Shown piece by piece: positions 37,546-46,599 of a stretch of 64,000 nt of DNA (the first letter of the stretch is position 1; every line of letters begins with the position of its first letter). Location of the stretch: positions 248,001 through 312,000 of the forward strand of contig NC_003228.3 of assembly GCF_000025985.1 (NCBI RefSeq), written 5' to 3'. Source of the stretch: Bacteroides fragilis NCTC 9343. GTDB taxonomy: Bacteria; Bacteroidota; Bacteroidia; Bacteroidales; Bacteroidaceae. The notes beneath the pieces were generated by a model that saw nothing but the letters and a program-made list of their open reading frames with translations, was not told where the DNA came from and made no database searches. The position numbers were made by a program, and so were the translations under genes.

Positions 37546-38880
37546 TTATAATTCTCTTACATACTTCTTAAACTGTTCGCCACGGTCTTCATAGCTTTTG
37601 AAAAGGTCAAAGGAGGCGCAACATGGACTCAACAATACTGTTTCGCCCTTTTTCGCCAGCTTGTAAGCCGCTTCTACGGCATCCTTCATGCCGGTCTGTA
37701 CTTCGGCTACAGGGAGTCCGAGACGGTCGAAAAACTCATGAAGCTTTTCGTTGTGCAATCCCAGGTAGACCAGTGCCGAGCATTTTTCCCGTACCAGTTC
37801 TTCTATTTCCGTATAATCGTTTCCCTTGTCTTTTCCTCCGAGAATCAATACCGTTTTAGTAGTCATACTCTGCAAGGCATACCAGCAAGAGTTTACATTG
37901 GTTGCTTTGGAGTCATTGATAAAATCAATGCCACGTACGCGTGCCACCTTCTCCAGGCGGTGTTCTACCCCCTGAAAGTCACTGAGCGCTTTCCTTATAT
38001 CTTCTTTGGTGATACCGGCAAGGTTGGCGGAGATACCGGCGGCTAAAGAGTTATAAAGATTGTGTTGGCCGGTCAGGGCCAACTGTTCCTGTTCCATATT
38101 GAAAGCGATCGGTTCGGTAATTACTACTTCATGGTCTTCCACATAGGCGATAGATCCTTCTTCTTTGATTGCCGAGAATGGATACAGGTGGGCACGAATG
38201 CCATGTTTGTCCAGTTCACGTTTGATGATAGGGTCATCGTTCCAGAAGATAAACGCGTCTTCCGAAGTCTGATTCTGCGTAATACGAAACTTTGCATTAA
38301 TATAGTTCTGCATACAATGGTCGTACCGGTCCAGATGGTCCGGCGTAATGTTCATCAATACAGCGATATCGGCACGGAAGTTATACATGTTATCCAACTG
38401 GAATGAACTCAATTCGATTACATAATAATCATGTTTCTCTTCGGCCACTTGCAATGCCAGGCTTTTACCGATGTTTCCGGCAAGTCCCACATTTAGTCCT
38501 GCGCTTTTAAAAATGTGATAGATAAGCGAGGTTGTGGTCGTCTTTCCGTTCGAGCCGGTGATACAGATCATTTTGGCATCGGTGTATCTGCCGGCAAATT
38601 CTATTTCCGAGATGATAGGTGTGCCCTGTTCTCTCAATCTCAGAATCAGTGGGGCGTCATTAGGAATTCCGGGGCTTTTCACAACTTCGTCAGCACTCAA
38701 AATCTGTTCTTCTGTGTGTCGGCCTTCTTCCCAGGCAATGCCATGGCCGTCAAGGAGAGTTTTATACTTATCCTTGATAGCAGACATATCCGATACGAAA
38801 GTATCGAATCCTTTTACTTTGGCCAGAACGGCTGCTCCCGCACCGCTTTCACCGGCTCCTAATACTACAATTCTTTTCAT
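37546..38880 (-). CDS. murD: UDP-N-acetylmuramoylalanine--D-glutamate ligase
   Basis: Mur ligase of 444 residues that adds D-Glu. I start at the ATG at 38880 (MKRIVVLGAGESGAGAAVLA); the longer frame adds 39 residues with no family resemblance. The ATP loop is ICITGSNGKTTTTSLIYH; central-domain NITPDHLDRYDH and C-terminal VILGGKDKGNDYTEI and LLSPCCASFDLFKSYEDRG are MurD hallmarks. The gene follows mraY by about 140 bp, the largest gap in the cluster, yet I see no terminator there. Confidence 0.96.
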   Translation of the reverse strand: MKRIVVLGAGESGAGAAVLAKVKGFDTFVSDMSAIKDKYKTLLDGHGIAWEEGRHTEEQILSADEVVKSPGIPNDAPLILRLREQGTPIISEIEFAGRYTDAKMICITGSNGKTTTTSLIYHIFKSAGLNVGLAGNIGKSLALQVAEEKHDYYVIELSSFQLDNMYNFRADIAVLMNITPDHLDRYDHCMQNYINAKFRITQNQTSEDAFIFWNDDPIIKRELDKHGIRAHLYPFSAIKEEGSIAYVEDHEVVITEPIAFNMEQEQLALTGQHNLYNSLAAGISANLAGITKEDIRKALSDFQGVEHRLEKVARVRGIDFINDSKATNVNSCWYALQSMTTKTVLILGGKDKGNDYTEIEELVREKCSALVYLGLHNEKLHEFFDRLGLPVAEVQTGMKDAVEAAYKLAKKGETVLLSPCCASFDLFKSYEDRGEQFKKYVREL

Positions 38881-39019
38881 GATTTTTAGGTTTCGATTTA
38901 TCAACCGGAATTTGTCGATCCGTCGATAGATCTTTTTCTTTATGCTACAAGTTTTAGGTTCATACTTTGTGATTAGCGGCAGGCACTTGTAGCTCATAGC
39001 CTGTTGCTCGTCACTTCTG

Positions 39020-40288
39020 TTATCTAATCTTCAGTGTTATAATTGTAATAGCTGCCAGCACGATGGTTACAATCCAGAAGCGGACTGTGATTTTTGATTC
39101 GTGGAACAACTGATCGGGCTTCGTAAACTTTACGCTGCATCCCGGCTCTACCAGACTCATCGAAGTACGGAAATGGTCGTGTATCGGGGCCCGCTTAAAG
39201 AGGCGTTGTTTTATACCCTTTCTTTTTCCGGCTTTATAATAGAAGCGCTGCAGAAGTACTGAAAGGTTTTCAACCAGAAATATACCGCAGAGAATCGGGA
39301 TTAGCAATTCTTTGTGAATAATAATGGCAAATACCGCAATGATACCTCCAATGGTCAGACTGCCTGTATCCCCCATGAATACCTGGGCCGGATAGGCATT
39401 GTACCATAAGAAACCGATCAATGCTCCGATAAAGGCGCATATAAAGATTACCAGTTCCTCACTTCCGGGAATATACATGATATTCAGGTAACCCGCAAAC
39501 TCGATGTGGCTCGATACATAAGCCAATATGCCCAGCGTTAGTCCGATGATGGCGGAATTGCCTGCTGCCATACCATCCATACCATCATTCAGGTTGGCTC
39601 CGTTTGACACGGCTGTCACGACAAAGATGGTGATAATGACAAACAAAATCCATCCGGCTGTTTGAGCGTGTTCTCCCATAAAGCCTACAAGGTCGGCATA
39701 GTCCAGGTTGTTGCTTTTGAAAAAAGGAATCGTGGTCTGGGTAGATTTCAGATCGTGAGTGCCATGTATTACTTCGATTTCGTTTTCCGATTTCTGAACT
39801 TCTATGTTTTCACGAATCACTACGTCCGGACTCAGATATAGAGTCAGTCCGACAATTAAGCCGAGACCCACCTGACCGATAATTTTGAATTTACCGTGAA
39901 GCCCTTCTTTATCCTTTTTGAATATCTTTATATAATCGTCTGCAAATCCTAAAGATCCCAGCCAGACGGTGGTGATCAGCATCAGTATCATATAGATATT
40001 ATGCAGTTTCCCCAATAACAGACAGGGGATCAGGATTGCTACGATAATGATGACACCCCCCATGCTGGGCACTCCTACTTTATTGACGCCGAACGGATCG
40101 ATTTTGGCGTCACGCTGCGTCTCGGTGATCTGTTTCCGTTTCAGCAGATTGATGAACTTATCTCCCCAGATACTGGAAATAAGCAGTGCCAGGATGATAG
40201 CCATCAATGCACGGAACGAGGTGTACCCAAACATTCCGGCACCCGGAAAGTTGAGTTTGTGTAGCCATTCAAACAGATAGTATAACAT
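39020..40288 (-). CDS. mraY: Phospho-N-acetylmuramoyl-pentapeptide-transferase
   Basis: Integral membrane enzyme of 422 residues moving phospho-MurNAc-pentapeptide to undecaprenyl phosphate (lipid I). Active-site regions are SMGGVIIIVAILIPCLL, LGFADDYIKIFKKDKEGLHGKFK, NDGMDGMAAGNS and MGDTGSLTIGG, then HDHFRTSM. It is about 60 residues longer than the E. coli protein because of an insertion after the fourth helix (ENIEVQKSENEIEVIHG and following, about 158-200), which I take to be a phylum feature. Confidence 0.97.
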   Translation of the reverse strand: MLYYLFEWLHKLNFPGAGMFGYTSFRALMAIILALLISSIWGDKFINLLKRKQITETQRDAKIDPFGVNKVGVPSMGGVIIIVAILIPCLLLGKLHNIYMILMLITTVWLGSLGFADDYIKIFKKDKEGLHGKFKIIGQVGLGLIVGLTLYLSPDVVIRENIEVQKSENEIEVIHGTHDLKSTQTTIPFFKSNNLDYADLVGFMGEHAQTAGWILFVIITIFVVTAVSNGANLNDGMDGMAAGNSAIIGLTLGILAYVSSHIEFAGYLNIMYIPGSEELVIFICAFIGALIGFLWYNAYPAQVFMGDTGSLTIGGIIAVFAIIIHKELLIPILCGIFLVENLSVLLQRFYYKAGKRKGIKQRLFKRAPIHDHFRTSMSLVEPGCSVKFTKPDQLFHESKITVRFWIVTIVLAAITIITLKIR

Positions 40289-40373
40289 AACTTTATTTAC
40301 GGTTAGACGATTTACGCTTTTCGATTGAATAACATCCGGTGCTTATAAGCGGGGGTGTTTCAATCAGATCTGC

Positions 40374-41831
40374 TTAAACAGTCAATGAAAAAATCTCTTT
40401 TAAAACTTCTTTATCATCAAAGTGATGCTTCACTCCTTTGATGTCCTGATAATTCTCGTGTCCTTTTCCGGCAACCAGAATTACATCTCCTTTTTCTGCA
40501 AGCATACAAGCCGTGCGGATAGCTTCTTTACGGTCTGCGATGCTTAGCGTTTTTTTCTTATCCTCAGTATCCAGGCCTGCCAGCATGTCGTTGATGATAT
40601 CCTGCGGCTCTTCGAAACGGGGATTATCCGAAGTTATGATGACTCGGTCGCTTGCCCGGGCTGCTTCTTTTGCCATGATAGGGCGTTTCCCTTTATCGCG
40701 GTTACCGCCTGCACCTACTACGGTAATTACCTTGCCTTTTCCTTCGAGTACTCCATGTATGGCGTTCAAGACGTTGACCAGGGCATCCGGTGTGTGTGCA
40801 TAGTCTACAATGGCTGTATATCCTTGTGGAGAACGGATGGCATCGAAGCGTCCGGCAACCGGATGCAGCGTACTGAGAGCAACCAGCACGTCCTCTTCTT
40901 TCTTGCCCAGCAATACGGCAGCACCAAATACAGCCAGTAAGTTTGATGCATTAAATTTTCCGATAAACTGAACTGCGAGTTCATGGTTGTTAAAGTCGAG
41001 AAGCATCCCCTCGAAATGAGATTCCAGTACTCTTCCTTTGAAGTCGCTCAGACTGCGGAGAGAGTAAGTATATACTTTCGACTTGGTGTTCTGTGTCATC
41101 ACCAGTCCGTTTTTATCGTCCAGGTTGGTCAGACTGAACGAGTTCTTAGGCATATCGTCGAAGAACTTCTTCTTTGCTTTCAGGTAGTTCTCTACTGTTT
41201 TATGATAGTCCAGATGATCGCGTGTCAGGTTGGTGAAGATGCCGCCGGCAAATCTCAGTCCGCTGATTCTTTTTTGTGCGATGGAGTGTGAACTGACCTC
41301 CATGAAAACATATTTGCAACCTTCGTCCGCCATGCGTCCCAATAAACGATTCAATGTGATCGGGTCGGGAGTGGTATGTTCGGTAGGGATGGCTTCATCA
41401 TCTATATAATTGCATACCGTGGAGATTAATCCCACTTTATAGCCGAAGTATCGGAACGTATTATATAATAAGGTGGCAATCGTTGTCTTTCCGTTTGTTC
41501 CGGTAACGCCTACCAGTTCCAATTTTGAGCTCGGATTTCCGTAGAAAGTCGTAGCTGCTTTTCCTACGGCATCTTCGCTGTCGGCAACCTGAATGTAGGT
41601 AACTCCTTCTGCAAGTTCTGCAGGTAACTCTTCACAAAGAATGGCCGTGGCACCTTTTTCAACCGCTGCCGGAATGTAGGCATGTCCGTCGGTCTGTGTG
41701 CCGTGCATGGCCATAAACAGATGGCCGGACTCTACCTGTCTGGAGTCGATGTCAACCCCGGTTATCTCGATATCCTGATTTCCGGTAATTTTCACCGGTT
41801 GGATAGATGTTAGAATCTCTTTTAGTTTCAT
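40374..41831 (-). CDS. murE: UDP-N-acetylmuramoyl-L-alanyl-D-glutamate--2,6-diaminopimelate ligase
   Basis: Mur ligase of 485 residues that adds the third stem-peptide residue. The ATP loop is [17 protein letters not shown]; other motifs are [17 protein letters not shown] and [14 protein letters not shown]. The specificity motif DNPR (in [10 protein letters not shown], about residue 400) marks the meso-diaminopimelate type instead of the lysine type. It follows ftsI by 17 bp. Confidence 0.97.
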   Translation of the reverse strand: MKLKEILTSIQPVKITGNQDIEITGVDIDSRQVESGHLFMAMHGTQTDGHAYIPAAVEKGATAILCEELPAELAEGVTYIQVADSEDAVGKAATTFYGNPSSKLELVGVTGTNGKTTIATLLYNTFRYFGYKVGLISTVCNYIDDEAIPTEHTTPDPITLNRLLGRMADEGCKYVFMEVSSHSIAQKRISGLRFAGGIFTNLTRDHLDYHKTVENYLKAKKKFFDDMPKNSFSLTNLDDKNGLVMTQNTKSKVYTYSLRSLSDFKGRVLESHFEGMLLDFNNHELAVQFIGKFNASNLLAVFGAAVLLGKKEEDVLVALSTLHPVAGRFDAIRSPQGYTAIVDYAHTPDALVNVLNAIHGVLEGKGKVITVVGAGGNRDKGKRPIMAKEAARASDRVIITSDNPRFEEPQDIINDMLAGLDTEDKKKTLSIADRKEAIRTACMLAEKGDVILVAGKGHENYQDIKGVKHHFDDKEVLKEIFSLTV

Positions 41832-41848
41832 ACCTTAATCTATAATAA

Positions 41849-43972
41849 TCAATTCAGATGGATACTGATGGTTTGTCCCTTCTTGATGGTAGTTCCCTGG
41901 GGCAACGACTGGCTCTTTACTTTGCCGACTCCCGACAGGGTTACTTTCAATCCTTTACTTTCCAGCAGGTATACAGCGTCTTTGGCACCCATACCTATTA
42001 CGCTGGGCACAAAGTTGCGTAATTGTTCTTTTCCCTGCAGGATTACTGCTTTGGGGGCTGCCTGTGCATGTCCCCACACCTCTTTGTTCTTTTTAGCCTT
42101 AAATTCAGCCTGTGTCTGGATATTTAGGCCTTCCAATACTTGCCTTGCTTCTATCATTTCGCCTGCTTTTACATCGGGAATCACTACTGTATTGGTATCG
42201 ATTGCATTCCTGATGTCCAAGCGTAAATCTTTGGCATACACTCTTTCGGCTATTTTGCTGAATACGCTACCTGCCATTAAACCTCCCGAAGCGGGAAGTC
42301 CCGGTTTCTGTATAGAAACGATGCAGCTGTATTTCGGAGCTTCCGAAGGGAAATATCCGCAGAAGCTGACCAGATAGTTCACCCGTCCCGATTTATATCC
42401 GGCGGCACCTTGTGAGATCTGTGCCGTACCAGTTTTACCCGAAACGGCAAATTGCTTGGAACCTGCCGGAGCAGCCAGACCTTCGTGTACCACCTTATAG
42501 AGAATTTCCTGAATCTGCTTCAAGGTCCGCTCCGAACAGATTTTCGGATTGATGATTTCCGTAGGATACTCTTTCACTATTTCTCCGTTCTTAATGGCTG
42601 CTTTCACAAACTTCGGCCGTACCATAACTCCGTTGTTGGCAATGGCGTTATAGAATGTCAGTATATTCATGGGAGGTACCTGAGTTTCATAGCCGATACT
42701 CATCCATGGCAGAGTGGTCTTTGCAAAATAGCGCTCTTTAGGACCTTTTATGTTGGGTTTGCCTTCTCCTGCTATTTGCAGTTGGAGGGGCTGGTCGATA
42801 CTCATTCGTTTCAGTCCGTCGACAAACTTTTGCGGATTACTTCCATAATATTTTTCGATAATGCTCGAAGTTCCTATATTGGAAGATACTTCCAGAATTT
42901 GCGTAACCGTCAGGTAGCCATATCCTCCTTTATACCAGTTCCAGTCTTTCATGGGCCGACCGTGCATCATCTTGATACCGTTTCCCGTATCTATACCGTC
43001 TTCCGGAGTGATCTTGCCATCTTCAAGGGCCACCATGATAGAAGCTGTTTTAAATGTTGATCCCGGCTCGAGCATATCGCTGATAGCGTTATTCCTCATT
43101 TCGTAATAATTGCCATCTCCGGCTTTCGTCATGTTGACAATGGCTTTTACTTCGCCGGTTGCCACTTCCATCAATACGGCCACACCTACGCTGGCATTCA
43201 GCTCTTTTAGTTTATCGGTCAATGCCTTCTCGCAGATATCCTGCATGCCTACGTCGATGGTAGAAAGCAGGTCACAACCGTCTACCGGAGGAATATCCAC
43301 AATGTTCAGGTATTTATTCATCACCTTTTGCCGGTGAGTAATTCCGTCATGTCCTTTGAGGATAGAATCAAAAGCCAACTCGATACCATTTTTAGCTCCC
43401 TGGGCCGTATCGGCATATAAGTCACCCAACGTACGGGCGGCAAGTGAACCAAAAGGTTTCTTTCTTTGGTTATAAGCCAATTCATGGAATCCGCCTTTGT
43501 ATTTGTTGAGGTTAAACACCGGAAGGCGTTTAGCTTCTTTATATTGAATATATGAAATACGCTTCGGATAAATCAGATAGTTACGGCTTCCCTGTTTGCG
43601 CCCTTTCTTAAGGTGAGTCTTAAATTCCGAAGCGCTTTTATCAGGGAATATTTTATGAAGTCCTTCGCATATCTCGTCCAGATGATTCATCAGCATGGTG
43701 TCTTTTTTTACTCCACCGGCTTTGAAGTCCATATATATACGGTATTCCGGCAGCGAACTGGCCATCAGTTTGCCGTCGGACGAAATGATGTTTCCGCGGT
43801 TGGGTTTCACCGTTACATTCTCCTTGACGAAACGGTCGGCCACATCCTGCCAGTATTGTCGTTCGGCAAACATCGTGATGCCTGCTTTGACAACAATGGC
43901 TACTCCTATCAGTCCCATCAACAGGATGACGAAGAAGTAGCGGGTCATTATATTTTTCTTGTTTACAGCCAT
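41849..43972 (-). CDS. ftsI: Division-specific transpeptidase FtsI (class B PBP) with PASTA domain
   Basis: 707 residues. One N-terminal membrane helix (about 12-32), a pedestal domain, then the transpeptidase with catalytic Ser305-x-x-Lys308 (EPGSTFKTAS), Ser363-Ser-Asn365 (VSSNIG) and Lys513-Thr-Gly515 (VSGKTGTAQ). The last 55 residues form a PASTA domain (FVPSVIGMGAKDAVYLLESKG). E. coli FtsI has none, so the protein is longer, in the style of Gram-positive and Bacteroidetes PBPs. It lies 3 bp after the FtsL-like gene. Confidence 0.96.
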   Translation of the reverse strand: MAVNKKNIMTRYFFVILLMGLIGVAIVVKAGITMFAERQYWQDVADRFVKENVTVKPNRGNIISSDGKLMASSLPEYRIYMDFKAGGVKKDTMLMNHLDEICEGLHKIFPDKSASEFKTHLKKGRKQGSRNYLIYPKRISYIQYKEAKRLPVFNLNKYKGGFHELAYNQRKKPFGSLAARTLGDLYADTAQGAKNGIELAFDSILKGHDGITHRQKVMNKYLNIVDIPPVDGCDLLSTIDVGMQDICEKALTDKLKELNASVGVAVLMEVATGEVKAIVNMTKAGDGNYYEMRNNAISDMLEPGSTFKTASIMVALEDGKITPEDGIDTGNGIKMMHGRPMKDWNWYKGGYGYLTVTQILEVSSNIGTSSIIEKYYGSNPQKFVDGLKRMSIDQPLQLQIAGEGKPNIKGPKERYFAKTTLPWMSIGYETQVPPMNILTFYNAIANNGVMVRPKFVKAAIKNGEIVKEYPTEIINPKICSERTLKQIQEILYKVVHEGLAAPAGSKQFAVSGKTGTAQISQGAAGYKSGRVNYLVSFCGYFPSEAPKYSCIVSIQKPGLPASGGLMAGSVFSKIAERVYAKDLRLDIRNAIDTNTVVIPDVKAGEMIEARQVLEGLNIQTQAEFKAKKNKEVWGHAQAAPKAVILQGKEQLRNFVPSVIGMGAKDAVYLLESKGLKVTLSGVGKVKSQSLPQGTTIKKGQTISIHLN

Positions 43973-43975
43973 CTT

Positions 43976-44317
43976 CTATTTCGTACTGATTAAATAAGGT
44001 GGATGGGTTGATGTCTGCAAGTCACTTTCTTTGGTCGATATATAATCCTCTATCCGCGACTGACGGCTTTTTTCCATCAATTCCGAACTTCGTGTCAGTG
44101 CATCATATTTTATGTCGATCAGTTCTTTTTTCAACTTATCTATTTCGATTTGCTGTTGCTGGCTTGCGTAGCGATTATGAATGTAGAAAATGATGAGCAC
44201 CATAATCAGTACCAGCAATTTAGTCTGGCGGCGAAAAAAGTCGGTAGCCAGAATATCACCTCCCAGAATACTTTTCAGGGAGTTGCTTTTCTTCTTTTTT
44301 GCTTCTTTATCTTCCAT
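43976..44317 (-). CDS. ftsL: FtsL-like bitopic division protein
   Basis: 113 residues: a basic cytoplasmic start (MEDKEAKKKKSNSLKSILGG), one membrane helix (about 33-45, LLVLIMVLIIFYI), then a coiled coil (SQQQQIEIDKLKKELIDIKY). This is the FtsL/DUF (FtsB-FtsL) architecture. The call depends on architecture and on the conserved slot between rsmH and ftsI; sequence alone would not identify it. Confidence 0.85.
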   Translation of the reverse strand: MEDKEAKKKKSNSLKSILGGDILATDFFRRQTKLLVLIMVLIIFYIHNRYASQQQQIEIDKLKKELIDIKYDALTRSSELMEKSRQSRIEDYISTKESDLQTSTHPPYLISTK

Positions 44318-44345
44318 TTCACTTCTCTTGTTTCACTCTGTTCCC

Positions 44346-45260
44346 TTACTTCTTCTCGGCTATTCTCAACTTGGCACTGCGCGACCGGGGATTGCGTGTT
44401 ATCTCATCCTCGTCGGGTACGATCACTTTATTGTTTACCAGGCGGAAAGGTGTCTGTAAATTGCCGAAAAAGTCCTGTGTGGTCTTGCCTTCTACATTGC
44501 CGGTTTTCATGATGTTTTTCACCATGCGGTCTTCCAGTGAGTGGTAAGTGATTACCACCAGTCGTCCTCCGGGCTTTAATGCTTCTGTCGCGGCCATCAG
44601 CATCTCTTTCAGGGCTTCCATCTCCTGGTTCACTTCAATGCGGAGTGCCTGAAAAATTTTAGCTAACTCTTTTTTCTCTCTTTCGCGGCCGAAGAGAGGC
44701 TTTATGATTTCAAGAAACTCACCGATCGTTTCTATTTTCTGTCCGGTGCGTGCCTTCACAATGACAGATGCCAGTTTGCGGCTGTTCTTCAGTTCGCCAT
44801 ACAAGTAGAAAATGTCGGCAAGGCGTTCCTCCTCATATGTATTTACCACATCGGCAGCCGTAATGCCTGCACGTTTGTTCATGCGCATGTCCAGTTTCCC
44901 GTCAAAGCGGAAAGAGAATCCCCGTTCGCTGTCGTCAAAGTGGTGGGAAGAGACGCCGAGATCAGCCAATATAGCGTCTACCTCTCCGATATCGTGATAA
45001 CGTAGAAAATTGTGCAGGTAACGAAAGTTGCTTCGTACAAAAGTAAAATGCGGATCATTTACAATGTTGCGCTCGGCATCTTCGTCCTGGTCGAATCCTA
45101 GCAGGCGTCCTCCGTCTCCGAGCCGTGAAAGTATCTCGCGGGAATGTCCGCCACCGCCAAAGGTGACATCTACGTAAGTCCCGTCGGGAGATATGTTCAT
45201 GGCATCTACACTTTCTTTTAGCAGTACCGGTACGTGATATGTTGTTTCTTCTTCTTTCAT
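44346..45260 (-). CDS. rsmH: 16S rRNA (cytosine-1402-N4)-methyltransferase
   Basis: 304 residues, formerly MraW. SAM-dependent methylation of C1402 in the decoding centre. Motifs: HVPVLLKESVDAMNISPDGTY start, VDVTFGGGGHSREIL SAM loop, LADLGVSSHHFDDSERGFSF, and GGRLVVITYHSLEDRMVK, then NPRSRSAKLRIAEK at the C-terminus. It overlaps mraZ by 4 bp. Confidence 0.97.
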   Translation of the reverse strand: MKEEETTYHVPVLLKESVDAMNISPDGTYVDVTFGGGGHSREILSRLGDGGRLLGFDQDEDAERNIVNDPHFTFVRSNFRYLHNFLRYHDIGEVDAILADLGVSSHHFDDSERGFSFRFDGKLDMRMNKRAGITAADVVNTYEEERLADIFYLYGELKNSRKLASVIVKARTGQKIETIGEFLEIIKPLFGREREKKELAKIFQALRIEVNQEMEALKEMLMAATEALKPGGRLVVITYHSLEDRMVKNIMKTGNVEGKTTQDFFGNLQTPFRLVNNKVIVPDEDEITRNPRSRSAKLRIAEKK

Positions 45261-45733
45261 TTTAGCTCGTTGTTCGTTGTTCTCCGTTCTTCTTTCATAA
45301 TCTCTTCCAGGGCTGCTCCGAATGCTTTGGGTTCCATAAAGAGTTTTTCCGCACGTTCTTTCGCCCAGATTTCTATCTTATTGTCTACCCCGATAAAGCG
45401 TACGTCGCTTTGTATACCGGTGATTTGCAGATAGCGTTTCGGTATCAGTATACGTCCGTTGCCGTCCATCGTGATGATTTCGACGTCACTGACGAACTGG
45501 CGGAAGATAAGTTGGTGGTTGGCGTTCCATTTATTCAGTCGCTGCCGAAGTTCGTCCAGTTCTTCATTCCAGACCTCTTCCGGATAGAGCACCAGGCAGT
45601 CTTGAAATACGTCTTTGCGCATGATGAGCTTGTCTTCAGAGCCGGACTGTAGTTGCCGTCTGAATTGGGCGGGGATAAAAACTCTTCCTTTCGCGTCCGC
45701 CTTTGCTTCAATATTGCCTAAAAAACGTATCAT
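45257..45733 (-). CDS. mraZ: Transcriptional regulator MraZ
   Basis: 158 residues with two SpoVT/AbrB-type halves: FLGNIEAKADAKGRVFIPAQFRR near residue 4, then VEIITMDGNGRILIPKRYLQI near 87. It forms a ring of subunits and represses its own cluster by binding repeated boxes upstream. Such boxes are present here (45775-45799). First gene of the division and cell-wall cluster. There is an acidic/basic tail beyond the second domain (EEIMKEERRTTN). Confidence 0.95.
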   Translation of the reverse strand: MIRFLGNIEAKADAKGRVFIPAQFRRQLQSGSEDKLIMRKDVFQDCLVLYPEEVWNEELDELRQRLNKWNANHQLIFRQFVSDVEIITMDGNGRILIPKRYLQITGIQSDVRFIGVDNKIEIWAKERAEKLFMEPKAFGAALEEIMKEERRTTNNELK

Positions 45734-45758
45734 TTCACCTTATTATAATAAGCGACCG

Positions 45759-45799
45759 TAAAAGTAGGTATTTCCCCACAATTCCCCACAATTTTCCAC
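45759..45799 (-). promoter_or_regulatory. MraZ operator: three GTGGR boxes 10 bp apart, with -7 like TACTTTTA
   Basis: On the minus strand GTGGA, GTGGG and GTGGG start exactly 10 bp apart (at 45799, 45789, 45779), each followed by 5 AT-rich bases. E. coli MraZ binds three GTGGG repeats with 5-bp spacers, so the match is close. Just downstream is TACTTTTA (45759-45766), like the hppA -7 box. The boxes fall between the -33 and -7 positions, as expected for repression. Confidence 0.8.
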
Positions 45800-45801
45800 C
45801 A

Positions 45802-45821
45802 AAAACTTTTTGAGAAGTTTT
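45802..45821 (-). terminator. Weak hairpin between the HU-like gene and mraZ
   Basis: A 7-bp A/T-rich stem (aaaactt / aagtttt) with a 6-nt loop, followed on the minus strand by a short U run. It may partly separate the HU-like gene from the mraZ cluster. Low thermodynamic strength. Confidence 0.3.
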
Positions 45822-45839
45822 CAACCGATTGTTAATTGC

Positions 45840-46340
45840 TTATTCGTCTGATAATGAAGAATCTTCAGAGATGCTTTGCTGGTGGGGGATAACATCGGTT
45901 GTCTCCTTGTCGGAACCGTTTTGTGACTTTGCAGACTTGCGTCCGTATTTAAGTTGCAGGCTGACAAAATCGGTTTTCCGCACATTGTTCAGGAAAGCGG
46001 GTGCGGCCTTAAAGCAAATACGGGATACCCATACTTTGTTGGCGGTGCATTCTTCCGGTTTGTCCACTGCTTCACTGGTGATACTGGGGTAGAAATTGCC
46101 CAATCCATCGATGGAAACAGTACGCCCTTCCTTCAGGTGAGCGGCAATAATATCCGATAATTGAGTAAGTGCAGAGAGTACGTCTCCGTTTTGAAGAGAG
46201 CTTCTTTCTGCGAGTTGATTAGCAATTTGTACACTGTTTACGGGTTTTTTCTGTAAAGCGCGTGTAGTGGCATAATATCGTTCTTTGGCGATACCTTTGC
46301 TCTTGTCTACTTTCTTGGTAACTGCGTAATTGATGGACAT
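45840..46340 (-). CDS. HU/IHF-like DNA-binding protein (HU-HIG type)
   Basis: 166 residues. The HU-like fold of the Bacteroidetes type is indicated by INYAVTKKVDKSKG, then VNSVQIANQLAERSSLQNGDVLSALTQLSDIIAAHLKEG, the turn TVSIDGLGNFYPSI and an extended arm (WVSRICFKAAPAFLNNVRKT). The last 45 residues are a hydrophilic Ser/Asp/Glu-rich tail (SISEDSSLSDE) that HU itself lacks. It should bend or coat DNA. The leader carries a phased palindrome array and a consensus promoter (46527-46558). Downstream is mraZ, with only a weak hairpin between. Confidence 0.88.
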   Translation of the reverse strand: MSINYAVTKKVDKSKGIAKERYYATTRALQKKPVNSVQIANQLAERSSLQNGDVLSALTQLSDIIAAHLKEGRTVSIDGLGNFYPSITSEAVDKPEECTANKVWVSRICFKAAPAFLNNVRKTDFVSLQLKYGRKSAKSQNGSDKETTDVIPHQQSISEDSSLSDE

Positions 46341-46401
46341 TAGTATTTTAGGTTTTTAATATGAATACATTTCCTTTTTGCCTCTTATTATATAGGTATA
46401 T

Positions 46402-46510
46402 AACATCTATAAGTTATATCTGAAAACATCCGGATGTTTTAATAGATAACATCCGGATGTTCTGATATAAAACATCCGGGTGTTTTGATATATAACATCC
46501 GGATGTTTTA
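46402..46510. repeat. Array of palindromes at exact 23-bp spacing in the HU-like gene leader
   Basis: Four copies of the palindrome aacatccggatgtt are centred at 46431.5, 46454.5, 46477.5 and 46500.5, exactly 23 bp apart. The third has one change (gggtgtt). Copies 1 and 3 extend to an 18-bp palindrome-like core, aaaacatccggatgtttt. A fifth, decayed copy (10 of 14 bases) is centred at 46408.5, again 23 bp away. The array lies between the promoter at 46527-46558 and the start codon at 46340, so it would be transcribed. It may be an operator array for a dimeric DNA-binding protein. Confidence 0.85.
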
Positions 46511-46526
46511 ATACCTTAATTTTAGA

Positions 46527-46558
46527 CAAAGGTATGTGAAATAATGGAGATATACAAG
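46527..46558 (-). promoter_or_regulatory. Promoter of the HU-like gene
   Basis: On the minus strand CTTG, a 20-bp spacer and TACCTTTG (perfect -7). The transcript would start near 46520 and run about 180 nt through the palindrome array to the ATG at 46340. Confidence 0.65.
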
Positions 46559-46599
46559 GAAGGTGTAGGTTTAATTAGTTGAAGTGTTAGGTTTAATGA

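Noticed and set aside
46402..46510. CRISPR array as explanation for the 23-bp repeats
   Set aside because: There are no unique spacers: the 23-bp units are directly tandem, and no cas gene lies in the window.
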